A stretch of 64,000 nucleotides of DNA from CAZOOW01 sp964581535 (GTDB lineage Bacteria > Patescibacteriota > Saccharimonadia > Saccharimonadales > Saccharimonadaceae): NCBI GenBank assembly GCA_964581535.1, contig CAZOOW010000001.1:274580-338579 (forward strand), in the 5' to 3' direction. Within the stretch, counting starts at the first letter, position 1, and each line of letters starts with the position of its first letter. The notes beneath the pieces are model-generated. The model was not told where the DNA came from and did no database searches. It saw nothing but the letters and a program-made list of their open reading frames with translations. This document shows positions 30,932 through 38,089 of the stretch, one piece after another. The position numbers and the translations under genes were made by a program.

Positions 30932-32185
30932 ATGGGTAAAAAGATAAATATAGTTGAGCTGTTTGCTGGTGTTGGTGGATTCCGTATTGGTCTCGAAAGT
31001 GCTAGCGATAGTAAGACTGAGTATAAAACCGTTTGGGCTAACCAATTTGAGCCTTCGACAGTACGCCAGTATGCATCAGAAGTATATGTGGCACGCTTTG
31101 GCAACAAAGGCTTTAACGGTAATAGCATAGAGGCGGTTATTGAAAATGATTTTGACGCCATCCCCGACCACGATTTACTGGTTGGTGGGTTCCCTTGCCA
31201 AGACTACTCGGTCGCAAGTACGCTCAAAAACTCACACGGTTTAATCGGCAAAAAGGGTGTTTTATTTTGGTCTATTTACACCATCCTGCAACGTAAAGGC
31301 GAAAAGGCACCTGATTATTTCTTCCTCGAAAACGTCGACCGCTTATTGAAATCACCTGCAAAACAGCGTGGAAAAGATTTTGCCGTTATGCTGGCGTCCT
31401 TGTCTGATTTAGGCTATGCGATTGAATGGCGTGTGATTAATGCCGCAGAATACGGTTTTCCGCAAAGGCGTCGTCGTGTTTTTATTGTTGGCTATAAAAA
31501 AGGTACGAAGCTATATGAAAAAGCCAAGAAAACAACTGCGTCTGACTGGCTAACGAAGGATGGCGTGCTTGCCGACGCATTTCCCGTTGAGCCGAATTTT
31601 ATTGCTCACGAAGTTAAAATAGAAGGCACTTATGCAGAAATTACTGATAACTTTTCAGCCGACAAGCCTACCATAAGTCCATTTGAAAATGCCGGTCTAG
31701 TGATTGACCGCAAAGTAGTCACTGGCAGAGTTACGGCAGTATATGACGGTAAGGTTACTACGCTTGGAGATGTTTTAATTGATGAAAAAGACGTACCCGA
31801 GGAATACTTTATACCTGAAGATAAGTTACCAATGTGGACATATCTAAAGGGTGCAAAAAAAGAAGAACGCAAAACGTCAACTGGACATATTTACCATTAT
31901 GCGGAAGGTGCAATGGTTTTCCCTGACGCCCTAGACAAGCCATCTAGAACTATTATTACTGGCGAGGGAGGCTCTGGCGCATCTCGATTTAAGCACGTCG
32001 TAAAAACGCCGTCTGGTCGTTTACGCAGGCTTACACCACTCGAACTAGAAAGACTAGATATGTTTCCAGACAATCATACGCAACTCGAAGGTGTCCCAGA
32101 TGCCAAGCGTGCATTTTTTATGGGCAATGCCTTGGTAGTTGGCGCAATCCAAAAGGTTGGTGAATCCTTGTCTAAACTGAGGTGA
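30932..32185 (+). CDS. DNA (cytosine-5-)-methyltransferase, cognate of the Sau3AI-like enzyme
   Basis: 417 residues from the ATG at 30932 (MGKKINIVELFAGVGGFRIGL); an in-frame TTG at 30926 is less likely. C5-methyltransferase motifs are in order: I FAGVGGFRIGLE, IV GGFPCQDYSVAS (catalytic Cys), VI FFLENVDRLL, VIII GFPQRRRRVFIVGY, a target-recognition region (~195-330), IX RRLTPLELERLDMFPDN and X MGNALVVGAIQKVG. The expected product is m5C in GATC, protecting the host from the divergent endonuclease; GATC specificity is inferred from the partner and from GATC avoidance in the element. Confidence 0.93.
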   Translation: MGKKINIVELFAGVGGFRIGLESASDSKTEYKTVWANQFEPSTVRQYASEVYVARFGNKGFNGNSIEAVIENDFDAIPDHDLLVGGFPCQDYSVASTLKNSHGLIGKKGVLFWSIYTILQRKGEKAPDYFFLENVDRLLKSPAKQRGKDFAVMLASLSDLGYAIEWRVINAAEYGFPQRRRRVFIVGYKKGTKLYEKAKKTTASDWLTKDGVLADAFPVEPNFIAHEVKIEGTYAEITDNFSADKPTISPFENAGLVIDRKVVTGRVTAVYDGKVTTLGDVLIDEKDVPEEYFIPEDKLPMWTYLKGAKKEERKTSTGHIYHYAEGAMVFPDALDKPSRTIITGEGGSGASRFKHVVKTPSGRLRRLTPLELERLDMFPDNHTQLEGVPDAKRAFFMGNALVVGAIQKVGESLSKLR

Positions 32186-32339
32186 TTTTGATATGCATAA
32201 ATATTGCGTGTTAATACTTTGAAGCGGCTTAGAACGGCTCTAAATCGCTCAGACAGGACGTTTAACATAGGTCTGATATTGGATTCGATAAATAGCGAAT
32301 TTATACAACTGACCCAAAACTGATGTCATAATCAATAGT

Positions 32340-32987
32340 ATGGATTTTACACTGCCTAAAGACCGAGAATCTTTGCAGAATATTGCTAAGGTTATATTGG
32401 ACATACGAACAGGATTCAGTCTTGAGCCATATGGCGCTTATAAAGCTATGCGTATAGAAAAGCCAAACCAAGATTCAAGACCACTAGCTTATTTAGCTCA
32501 ACAAAAAATTGCGGATGTATTTGGCTACCCAACCGAAAAAAGCGCTATGGTCTATGTATATAATCGATTTCGTTTTGAGCGACTGCTCTGGAGCGTTTAT
32601 GAGGCATCCCACTATAAAGATTTAGAAAAGTATGCGGACGAAAGAACGCCAAATATAGTCATCTACGAACCCAATGAGGGTGTCGGATTTATAAACGGTA
32701 AAAAAATAAACTTCACAAGGAAGCAATCTAAAATTAATAAAAAATTATTTGATGCATTATTTCTTGCGCACCCAAACGAAGTAACCGAAGATAAGCTAAA
32801 AAGTATCGTTGGAATGCCGGGAAGAAATGGCACTGCAGTTGTACTAGAAATAAATAGTGCAATTACTAATTTACGTAAGATTTGTGGCGTAGACAGCCAA
32901 GTAATACAGCATAAAGGCCACGCCAAATTAGATGCACTAACCTTCATACCAGACCCAGGTTTGGTTAAAAAATTATTACAGAGATAA
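32340..32987 (+). CDS. Protein with a C-terminal winged-helix-like domain
   Basis: 215 residues. The N-terminal half (~1-115) is mixed and not recognised. The C-terminal half (~120-215) begins with strands GVGFINGKKINFT and continues KINKKLFDALFLAHPNEVTEDKLKSIVG and VVLEINSAITNLRKICGVDSQ, the pattern of a trans_reg_C-like (OmpR-type) winged helix with a recognition helix. TCATAAT ends 7 nt before the ATG. As it lies beside the restriction genes and recombinase, it may be a regulator of the element. The 150 bp before it hold no gene that I can see. Confidence 0.6.
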   Translation: MDFTLPKDRESLQNIAKVILDIRTGFSLEPYGAYKAMRIEKPNQDSRPLAYLAQQKIADVFGYPTEKSAMVYVYNRFRFERLLWSVYEASHYKDLEKYADERTPNIVIYEPNEGVGFINGKKINFTRKQSKINKKLFDALFLAHPNEVTEDKLKSIVGMPGRNGTAVVLEINSAITNLRKICGVDSQVIQHKGHAKLDALTFIPDPGLVKKLLQR

Positions 32988-33081
32988 TTCCCAAAGTTTT
33001 TTTATTCTTATCTGTTATTTATTGGCATTTAACTTATTTATACCTAACTGATGCAGACCTTAAGGGCTTAAAACTATATAC

Positions 33082-33131
33082 GTAATGATAGTTGGAATCG
33101 GTTGTGTTTAGTCATTACGGCAATCGGTTCC
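33082..33131 (+). promoter_or_regulatory. Leader pseudoknot or paired dyads upstream of the 120-aa ORF
   Basis: GTAATGA (33082-33088) pairs with TCATTAC (33112-33118), while GGAATCGGTTG (33094-33104) pairs with CAATCGGTTCC (33121-33131, two G-U). The two helices cross, so as RNA they would form an H-type pseudoknot. The start of the next ORF is 26 bp later, after AAAGGA. Confidence 0.5.
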
Positions 33132-33156
33132 GTACCTTAACAAGCAAAGGAATTTT

Positions 33157-33519
33157 ATGTCAGAAACAAGGTTCGTGCTTAATGATGTAGTTGCGGAAGT
33201 ATACACTGGTAACCTCGAAATGGACTGGTGCTATATCAAGATAACTTTTATCGGTCTTGGTATGTATATCAATAGTTTTAAAGTTACCGCATCAACGGAA
33301 TATGAAGGTTACGCAGTATACCCACCTAGGCATATACAAAAAGGTCGAGGGTTAGTAAAGTCCGTGGAGTTTAAAAGCGAGCAAAACTTTGGAAAAGTTA
33401 TTGAACAACTAGCATTAAGAGCAGCCGAGATTTGGAGAGAAGAAGATGGAGATATTAAGAACGCAACAGTAAAAATGAGCGATTTTAACGGATTATTTAA
33501 TCCTGTTTCCATCATCTAA
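33157..33519 (+). CDS. Hypothetical element protein
   Basis: 120 residues starting MSETRFVLNDVVAEVYTGN, beta-strand rich in the first two thirds (CYIKITFIGLGMYINSFKVTAS) and ending in an amphipathic helix (EQLALRAAEIWREE) and a polar tail. It has a clear Shine-Dalgarno (AAAGGA) 7-8 nt upstream and the structured leader just before. No signal peptide or membrane segment. I do not recognise a family; the setting suggests an element-specific accessory or regulatory protein. Confidence 0.6.
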   Translation: MSETRFVLNDVVAEVYTGNLEMDWCYIKITFIGLGMYINSFKVTASTEYEGYAVYPPRHIQKGRGLVKSVEFKSEQNFGKVIEQLALRAAEIWREEDGDIKNATVKMSDFNGLFNPVSII

Positions 33520-33533
33520 CAGTGTAGGTTTCT

Positions 33534-33629
33534 AGTAATAGGTATCTCTATAAGTAATCTACTTATATATAGATATCTAGTAACTATTAGTTATCTATAT
33601 ATGAGAAATCTAAGTACTAAGAAACCTAC
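33534..33629. repeat. 96-bp imperfect AT-rich palindrome
   Basis: GTAGGTTTC (33534-33542) and GAAACCTAC (33621-33629) are exact inverted copies. Between them are further inverted and direct pieces: TAGTA, AGATATCTAGTAACT, AGTTATCTATATAT, TATATATAGATATCTA. About 85% A+T inside. It could be a recombination-control site, origin or transfer site, or a bidirectional terminator; its place between small ORFs close to the recombinase is the only context. Confidence 0.6.
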
Positions 33630-33683
33630 CTCAAAACAGCCAAGTAAAGGCATAGTCCACGCTTGAGAGCCTTAGAGGGTCTT

Positions 33684-33842
33684 ATGGCAAAAAAGAAGAG
33701 TGCAAAAAAGAATAAGCTCGTGAAATTGGAGCCGATATTTGAATACAGACCAGAAGAATATGAAACATCTGCATTGGATTCGATTTTCAACGAACTATTT
33801 ATGATTGCAGAAAAGCAAATTATTGACACCATTAATAAATGA
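33684..33842 (+). CDS. Small basic/acidic protein upstream of the recombinase
   Basis: A 52-residue ORF: MAKKKSAKKNKLVKLEPIFE (basic head) then a charged helical tail ending AEKQIIDTINK. AGAGGG lies 5 nt before the ATG. It ends 65 bp before the recombinase ATG. Small proteins next to large serine recombinases are often the recombination directionality factor or a regulator; that is a guess by position. Confidence 0.55.
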   Translation: MAKKKSAKKNKLVKLEPIFEYRPEEYETSALDSIFNELFMIAEKQIIDTINK

Positions 33843-33854
33843 TGTCATAGCATT

Positions 33855-33901
33855 TATAATTAAATTTGTGAGGGGTGTAATATACCCCTCGCATCAAGGA
33901 G
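33855..33901 (+). promoter_or_regulatory. Recombinase promoter, 5' hairpin and ribosome-binding site
   Basis: TATAAT (33855-33860), then hairpin GAGGGGT (33870-33876)/ACCCCTC (33884-33890) at the expected 5' end of the message, then AAGGAG (33896-33901) 6 nt before the ATG. A 5'-terminal hairpin could stabilise the message or be a protein-binding site. Confidence 0.6.
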
Positions 33902-33907
33902 AAAACA

Positions 33908-35572
33908 ATGAGAAAAGTAGCGATTTATATGCGAGTAAGTACCGAGGGACAAGAGGATGAAGAAACCATAGACAATCAAAAAATGGAAATCGAAAATGAG
34001 CTAGCAAAGTATCCCAACTTAATCCTGTTACCCGACTGCATATACCAAGATGATGGGTGGAGTGGCGCAATTCTTAAACGCCCTGCACTCGACAAGCTTC
34101 GAAGTGATGCGCTAGATGGGCTATTCGATATTGTGTACGTCTATGACCGAGGAAGGATTGCCCGTTACTACTGGATGCAGGAAGTAGTTATTAATGAACT
34201 ATCAGATATAGGCATTGAAACCATCAGTGTAGCGGACTTAAATCCGAAGAACGACAGCGAAGCAGTAATGGCAGGAATGCAAGGACTTTTTGCTCAATAC
34301 GAAAGAGTAAAAATTAAGGAACGTATGCGAATCGGCAAAGTACGTAGAGTTAAAGAACACAAGAAACTACTAGGATATAACGCAAAATATGGGTACACGT
34401 ACTTACATCGAATAAAAAACGGTCCGAACGCACGTGATGGTTGTTTTGTAATAAATGAAAAAGAAGCAAAAGTGGTACGTATGATATTCAAATGGTTTGC
34501 AGATGGTAAATCAAAATATTGGATTAGAGAAGAGTTGTATAAATTGAACATTACGCCACCAAAAGCAAAAAGCAGCGTATGGTCGCTAGGCACAATTGAC
34601 CGCATCCCCGGTGATTCAACATATATGGGAACCCACTACTACAATAAATCGGAAAGTGTAGAATCAAAGAACCCAAGACAACACAAAGAATATCGCCGAC
34701 AGTTAAAAAATAGTCGCAGAGCAAGACCAAAAGAGGAATGGCTACCGGTTAGTGTGCCTGCGATAGTAGATAAAAAACTATATGACAAGGTTCAACAACA
34801 AAGGACTCGAAATAAACGCACGTTTCAACGCAACAATAAAAAGAACAATTATTTATTGCAAGGTATAGTTGAATGCCCTTGTGGTCACGCACGTACCGGT
34901 GAAGGTCTTAGAGATAGCCTATACTATCGCTGTACCGACAGACTAACTAACGTAAAAGATACTCGTGTATGCTTCGAGCGTGGTGTTAGCGCACCAGTCT
35001 TAGATAATCTGATATGGAGTAATGTAGAAAGTTTACTCACGCAACCAGCATTAGTGTTTGAGCAAGCAAAAAGATGGCAAGAAGGCGTTTCTCCCCTGCA
35101 GGAAAGACAACAAATTCTAAAGGAACGACTCTCGGAATTGGGAGAAAAGGAATCCCGTTTTGCAAAAATGTACGGCGAAGGTGAACACGTAATGTCGGAA
35201 CAAATATACAAAGACAATATGCACATAGTTAATGAAGACCGTCGCAAATTGGTTGATGAGATAACTGCCATACAAGACGAACTAGCCAATAAACCAGTTG
35301 TACCTCTGGAAAAATTGGTCGATAGCGTGATAAAATTAGTAGAAGATTTGGATTTTACAAATAAGAAACAAATCATCCAGCGTGTAGTAACAAAAGTGGT
35401 GGCTACCAAAAAAGAAGTAACAGTATGGGGTAAAATCCCTATATTTGTAAGCAAAGAAACGACGATAAATGATAATACTATCTATTACCAGCCGAATAAC
35501 AGCTCAGAAAACACTACAAATGTGTCGGAGATTGGTTTAGATGTTAAATATAGGTATCGTTGGACTTCCTAA
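33908..35572 (+). CDS. Large serine recombinase (integrase) of the element, 3' end altered by integration
   Basis: 554 residues as read here. N-terminal resolvase domain with catalytic Ser11 (IYMRVSTEGQ), VYVYDRGRIARYYW and QGLFAQYERVKIKERMRIGK; recombinase domain (~165-280, GYNAKYGYTYLH, KEAKVVRMIFKWFADGK); zinc ribbon (CPCGHARTGEGLR ... YRCTDR ... CFERG, ~322-360); coiled-coil-like region (~395-470); C-terminal beta part. The last four codons (R-W-T-S) and the stop lie in ychF sequence beyond the core. In the circular form the frame instead goes on for 43 codons (28110-28241). Overlaps the new ychF start by 32 bp. Confidence 0.93.
   Translation: MRKVAIYMRVSTEGQEDEETIDNQKMEIENELAKYPNLILLPDCIYQDDGWSGAILKRPALDKLRSDALDGLFDIVYVYDRGRIARYYWMQEVVINELSDIGIETISVADLNPKNDSEAVMAGMQGLFAQYERVKIKERMRIGKVRRVKEHKKLLGYNAKYGYTYLHRIKNGPNARDGCFVINEKEAKVVRMIFKWFADGKSKYWIREELYKLNITPPKAKSSVWSLGTIDRIPGDSTYMGTHYYNKSESVESKNPRQHKEYRRQLKNSRRARPKEEWLPVSVPAIVDKKLYDKVQQQRTRNKRTFQRNNKKNNYLLQGIVECPCGHARTGEGLRDSLYYRCTDRLTNVKDTRVCFERGVSAPVLDNLIWSNVESLLTQPALVFEQAKRWQEGVSPLQERQQILKERLSELGEKESRFAKMYGEGEHVMSEQIYKDNMHIVNEDRRKLVDEITAIQDELANKPVVPLEKLVDSVIKLVEDLDFTNKKQIIQRVVTKVVATKKEVTVWGKIPIFVSKETTINDNTIYYQPNNSSENTTNVSEIGLDVKYRYRWTS
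35527..35557 (+). promoter_or_regulatory. Right end of the element (attR) with replacement ychF translation start
   Basis: GGAG (35527-35530) sits 10 nt before ATG (35541-35543); the codons ATG TTA AAT ATA GG then enter the core GGTAT (35553-35557) and native ychF sequence. The same bases encode the recombinase C-terminus in another frame. So the element gives ychF a start, a ribosome-binding site and five codons. Confidence 0.8.
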
Positions 35573-36599
35573 CGTCGGGAAATCGACGCTTTTTAATGCA
35601 CTGACTGATGCAGGGGCATTGGCGGCTAACTATCCGTTCGCAACGATCGAGCCAAATACCGGTATCGTCCCGGTTCCGGATGAACGCCTGATGGTGCTAC
35701 AAAAAATGTATTCAGCTGAAAAAGTAATACCTGCGACGGTAACCTTCGTTGATATCGCTGGTCTAGTTGCCGGTGCAAGCAAGGGTGAAGGACTTGGTAA
35801 CCAGTTTTTGCATAACATTAGAACGTGCGATGCTATCGTGCATGTAGTTCGGGCGTTTGAAAATAGCGACATCGTCCGTCATGACGAGGGGCGGGTGAAC
35901 CCAGCCGCTGACATCGATATTATTAACACCGAACTGATGCTGGCCGACCTGCAAACCGTAGAAAAACATTTGCCGAAACTGCAAAAAGAAGCCAAAGCCG
36001 ACCCCAAAAAGCGTGACGAAGTTACGAAACTCGAAACAGCGAAAACTGAGCTCGAGGCCGGCAATAAACCCTCAAGCGATCTCGATCTACCGCTTCTTTC
36101 ACGAAAGCCGGTGATTTATATGTTTAACGTAGACGAGGAAACGCTCTCTAACACGACTAAACAAAATGAACTGCGCGCCCTCGTTGCTCCAGCACATTCT
36201 GTTTTTGTCTGCGCGAAACTTGAGGAAGAGCTGCGTGGGCTGGACGAAGACGAAGCAACTGAGCTACTGGAAAGCTACGGCGTGGGTGAGAGTGGATTGG
36301 TGCAACTAGTTCACGCAGCGTATGATACGCTTGGACTCCAAAGCTACCTTACAGCTGGTGAAAAAGAAATTCGGGCTTGGACAATAAAGCAGGGAAGTAC
36401 CGCGCCGCAGGCTGCCGGCGTTATTCATACCGACTTTGAGAAAGGCTTTATTGCCGCCCAGATTGTCAGCTATGATGATCTGGTATCAGCAGGTTCTGAG
36501 GCCGCCGCAAAAGCTGCCGGCAAAGTCCGTACCGAGGGCCGTGATTATGTTATGAAACCAGACGACGTTGTCGAATTTCGCTTCAATATGTCTAAATAA
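35541..36599 (+). CDS. ychF: Ribosome-binding GTPase/ATPase YchF (Obg family), start replaced by the element
   Basis: Universal ATP-preferring P-loop protein that binds ribosomes. 352 residues: G1 loop GLPNVGKSTLFNALTDAGA, switch region VPDERL, G3 VDIAGLVAGASKGEGLGNQFL, a coiled helical insert (~130-190), the G4-like YMFNVDEE, and a C-terminal TGS domain ending DYVMKPDDVVEFRFN. The native start (MSLSIGIVG) is at 28090; here the first residues are MLNIGIVG, with five supplied by the element. Product length changes by only one residue, so function should be kept, but the native promoter is now 7.4 kb away and expression must come from the recombinase side. Confidence 0.96.
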   Translation: MLNIGIVGLPNVGKSTLFNALTDAGALAANYPFATIEPNTGIVPVPDERLMVLQKMYSAEKVIPATVTFVDIAGLVAGASKGEGLGNQFLHNIRTCDAIVHVVRAFENSDIVRHDEGRVNPAADIDIINTELMLADLQTVEKHLPKLQKEAKADPKKRDEVTKLETAKTELEAGNKPSSDLDLPLLSRKPVIYMFNVDEETLSNTTKQNELRALVAPAHSVFVCAKLEEELRGLDEDEATELLESYGVGESGLVQLVHAAYDTLGLQSYLTAGEKEIRAWTIKQGSTAPQAAGVIHTDFEKGFIAAQIVSYDDLVSAGSEAAAKAAGKVRTEGRDYVMKPDDVVEFRFNMSK

Positions 36600-36616
36600 G
36601 CATAATTAGAAAATAC

Positions 36617-36715
36617 TTTACAAAAACTACAATGTGTGGTATAATCCAAACTAAGCGCGTCTACCAGATGTAGACGAATGCTCGTCCTCAGCGCCCGCTG
36701 AGAGTTTCAATCCCT
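36617..36715 (+). promoter_or_regulatory. Promoter and leader hairpins of the GC-rich secreted-protein gene
   Basis: TTTACA (36617-36622), 17-nt spacer ending TGG, TATAAT (36640-36645). The leader holds CGTCTAC/GTAGACG (about 36658-36676) and CTCAGCG/CGCTGAG (about 36693-36710), then AAAGGAAG before ATG 36737. Confidence 0.75.
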
Positions 36716-36736
36716 AGAGAGAAAGGAAGTGGCCAA

Positions 36737-37507
36737 ATGGCTACTTGGCTTCGCAGCAGGGCGCTGATGCCGCTGCTGCTGATGCTCGGGCTGGTTGCAG
36801 CCCTGTTCGCACCCGCACCGCCTGCAAAGGCGTTCACGTGGTACACCTACCTGCAGGCCGAGGTCGACATGTCCTCCACCTGCAACGGCTACGAAGGCAC
36901 GATCAAGAACATCGACCCGGACCTTCCGGCAAACATCGGTGTCGAGCTGTACCTTTGGGGCCAGACCGGTTACGGAAACGATGAAGAGGCGTACCGCCAG
37001 CACATCATCCTGGCGCCGACAGGCGCTGACCCATTGAACCCGGCTCCTGAGTCCATGAAGTTTCTGAGCTCAGAGAGGTGGTTCCAGGTGCGTTTGGTTG
37101 TGACTCAGTACTTCAGTGACGGAAACGACACTGTACTGGTCGATCAGGCATGGGTTACCCCGCCTGAGTGCCCGATGGTCTCTATGCCGGTGGTGGTGAA
37201 GTGGGGCAAGATCACGTACAAGAATGGTCGCCCCAAGGTCACGGTTACCACAACCGGCGCCCCCTGGACCGACCTCGGATGGAAGGTCTGGAATGCAGGC
37301 CTGTTTCAGCCGGTGTGGAAGAAGATGCGTGTTGTCTCCAACACCACGGTCAGCTACCGGCTCCTGAAGGTGCCCCGCGGCAGGAAGTACTGCTTCAAAC
37401 TGTTCGTCGCGTGGGAAGACCTTCTGCACAGTAGTCAGTGGGGCTATGGGCGCTACGCACAACCATTCACGCCGAAGCACTGCTACCGGCGTCCTGCTCG
37501 TCCATGA
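36737..37507 (+). CDS. GC-rich secreted protein of unknown function; probable transfer
   Basis: 256 residues with a Sec-type signal peptide (~8-33, ALMPLLLMLGLVAALFAPAP, cleavage after AKA). The mature part is Trp-, Tyr- and Cys-containing: a first beta domain (~34-140, TWYTYLQAEVDMSSTCNG, EDPECP-like Cys at PPECPM) and a second (~145-256, KWGKITYKNGRPKVTVTTTG, GRKYCFKLFVAWEDLL, KHCYRRP). Four or more Cys suggest disulphides. GC and C/G-ending codons are well above the neighbours. Own promoter, leader hairpins and terminator. No family recognised. Confidence 0.7.
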   Translation: MATWLRSRALMPLLLMLGLVAALFAPAPPAKAFTWYTYLQAEVDMSSTCNGYEGTIKNIDPDLPANIGVELYLWGQTGYGNDEEAYRQHIILAPTGADPLNPAPESMKFLSSERWFQVRLVVTQYFSDGNDTVLVDQAWVTPPECPMVSMPVVVKWGKITYKNGRPKVTVTTTGAPWTDLGWKVWNAGLFQPVWKKMRVVSNTTVSYRLLKVPRGRKYCFKLFVAWEDLLHSSQWGYGRYAQPFTPKHCYRRPARP

Positions 37508-37518
37508 CCGCTTCTCTC

Positions 37519-37558
37519 AGGGTTCCCCCTCTTCTCACGAAGGGGGGGTTCTCTATTT
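37519..37558 (+). terminator. Terminator of the GC-rich gene
   Basis: CCCCCT (37525-37530) pairs with AGGGGG (37541-37546), extended by AACC/GGTT, followed by TTCTCTATTTTA. Confidence 0.8.
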
Positions 37559-37593
37559 TATGAGCATAAACGTTTTGCTATACTTATAAGAGT

Positions 37594-38088
37594 ATGGAGA
37601 CCAAGGGGGGACAAAAATCATTTCGCGGCGTGAGGCGTCGTTGGCTTTTTATAATTTTGGCTCTCGGCCTAATTGCTATTACTTCTACTATAGGATGGTA
37701 CTTTTTTCAGGAGAAAAAGAAAGCACTTCCTGACACAGAAGATGTTCGATATGCTCGAGAAATCGAGCAGATAAAAAAACCAGAAAATGCTGTAGAGCAG
37801 GTAGATTATTTTCTCTTGCTAGGATCTGCGTATCTTCGGAGCAATCAATTAGAAAAAGCGGTTGATGCATTCAAGCAAGCAGACGGTTTGATAACAGACA
37901 GAAGCGTCGAAACTGGACTGAGTGTGAACCTGCAGCTTGCCGATACCTATTTGCGCTTGAATGATAAAAAACATGCCACTGACTATTACAACCGAGAGAT
38001 ATCTCGTCTACAGCAGGGCAATTCGACTGATAATAAAGATTCTATTGAATATATTCGTAAAAAGGTTTCAGAGATAGAAAAAAAATAA
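37594..38088 (+). CDS. Membrane-anchored TPR protein at the head of the pilus locus
   Basis: 164 residues: basic cytoplasmic N-terminus, membrane helix (~17-40, WLFIILALGLIAITSTIGWYF), then helical repeats of TPR type (YFLLLGSAYLRSNQLEKAVDAFKQAD and VNLQLADTYLRLNDKKHATDYYNREI). TGCTATACT lies 9 nt before the ATG. The next gene starts 1 bp after its stop, so the two form an operon. A PilF/PilW-like assembly helper is possible from position, but not proven. Confidence 0.65.
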   Translation: METKGGQKSFRGVRRRWLFIILALGLIAITSTIGWYFFQEKKKALPDTEDVRYAREIEQIKKPENAVEQVDYFLLLGSAYLRSNQLEKAVDAFKQADGLITDRSVETGLSVNLQLADTYLRLNDKKHATDYYNREISRLQQGNSTDNKDSIEYIRKKVSEIEKK

Positions 38089-38089
38089 T

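Larger units (their letters stand above)
28105..35557. mobile_element. Serine-recombinase integrative element in ychF carrying defence genes
   Basis: About 7.45 kb bounded by a 5-bp GGTAT core (28105-28109 and 35553-35557). Outside, the two host parts join into an uninterrupted ychF; inside, the two ends join into a longer recombinase frame. The interior is AT-richer than the flanks. Contents: TIR-like gene and membrane partner, Sau3AI-like restriction enzyme with C5 methyltransferase, winged-helix protein, two small proteins, structured intergenic DNA and the large serine recombinase. No replication or conjugation gene is seen, so it is an integrative (perhaps mobilisable) defence island rather than a complete phage or conjugative element. 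Confidence 0.9.

Noticed and set aside
30898..31161. Minus-strand ORF over the start of the methyltransferase
   Set aside because: Antisense to conserved methyltransferase motifs I to IV and would overlap the endonuclease promoter.
33534..33629. CRISPR-like repeats
   Set aside because: The repeats are nested inverted pieces without regular spacers, and no cas genes are present anywhere in the window.
28110..35557. The element as a prophage or conjugative element
   Set aside because: No capsid, terminase, tail, lysis, relaxase or type IV secretion gene is seen; only defence, regulatory and recombinase genes.
36745..37480. Several long alternative frames over the GC-rich gene
   Set aside because: High GC makes stop codons rare in all frames; only the frame from 36737 has a ribosome-binding site and a signal peptide.
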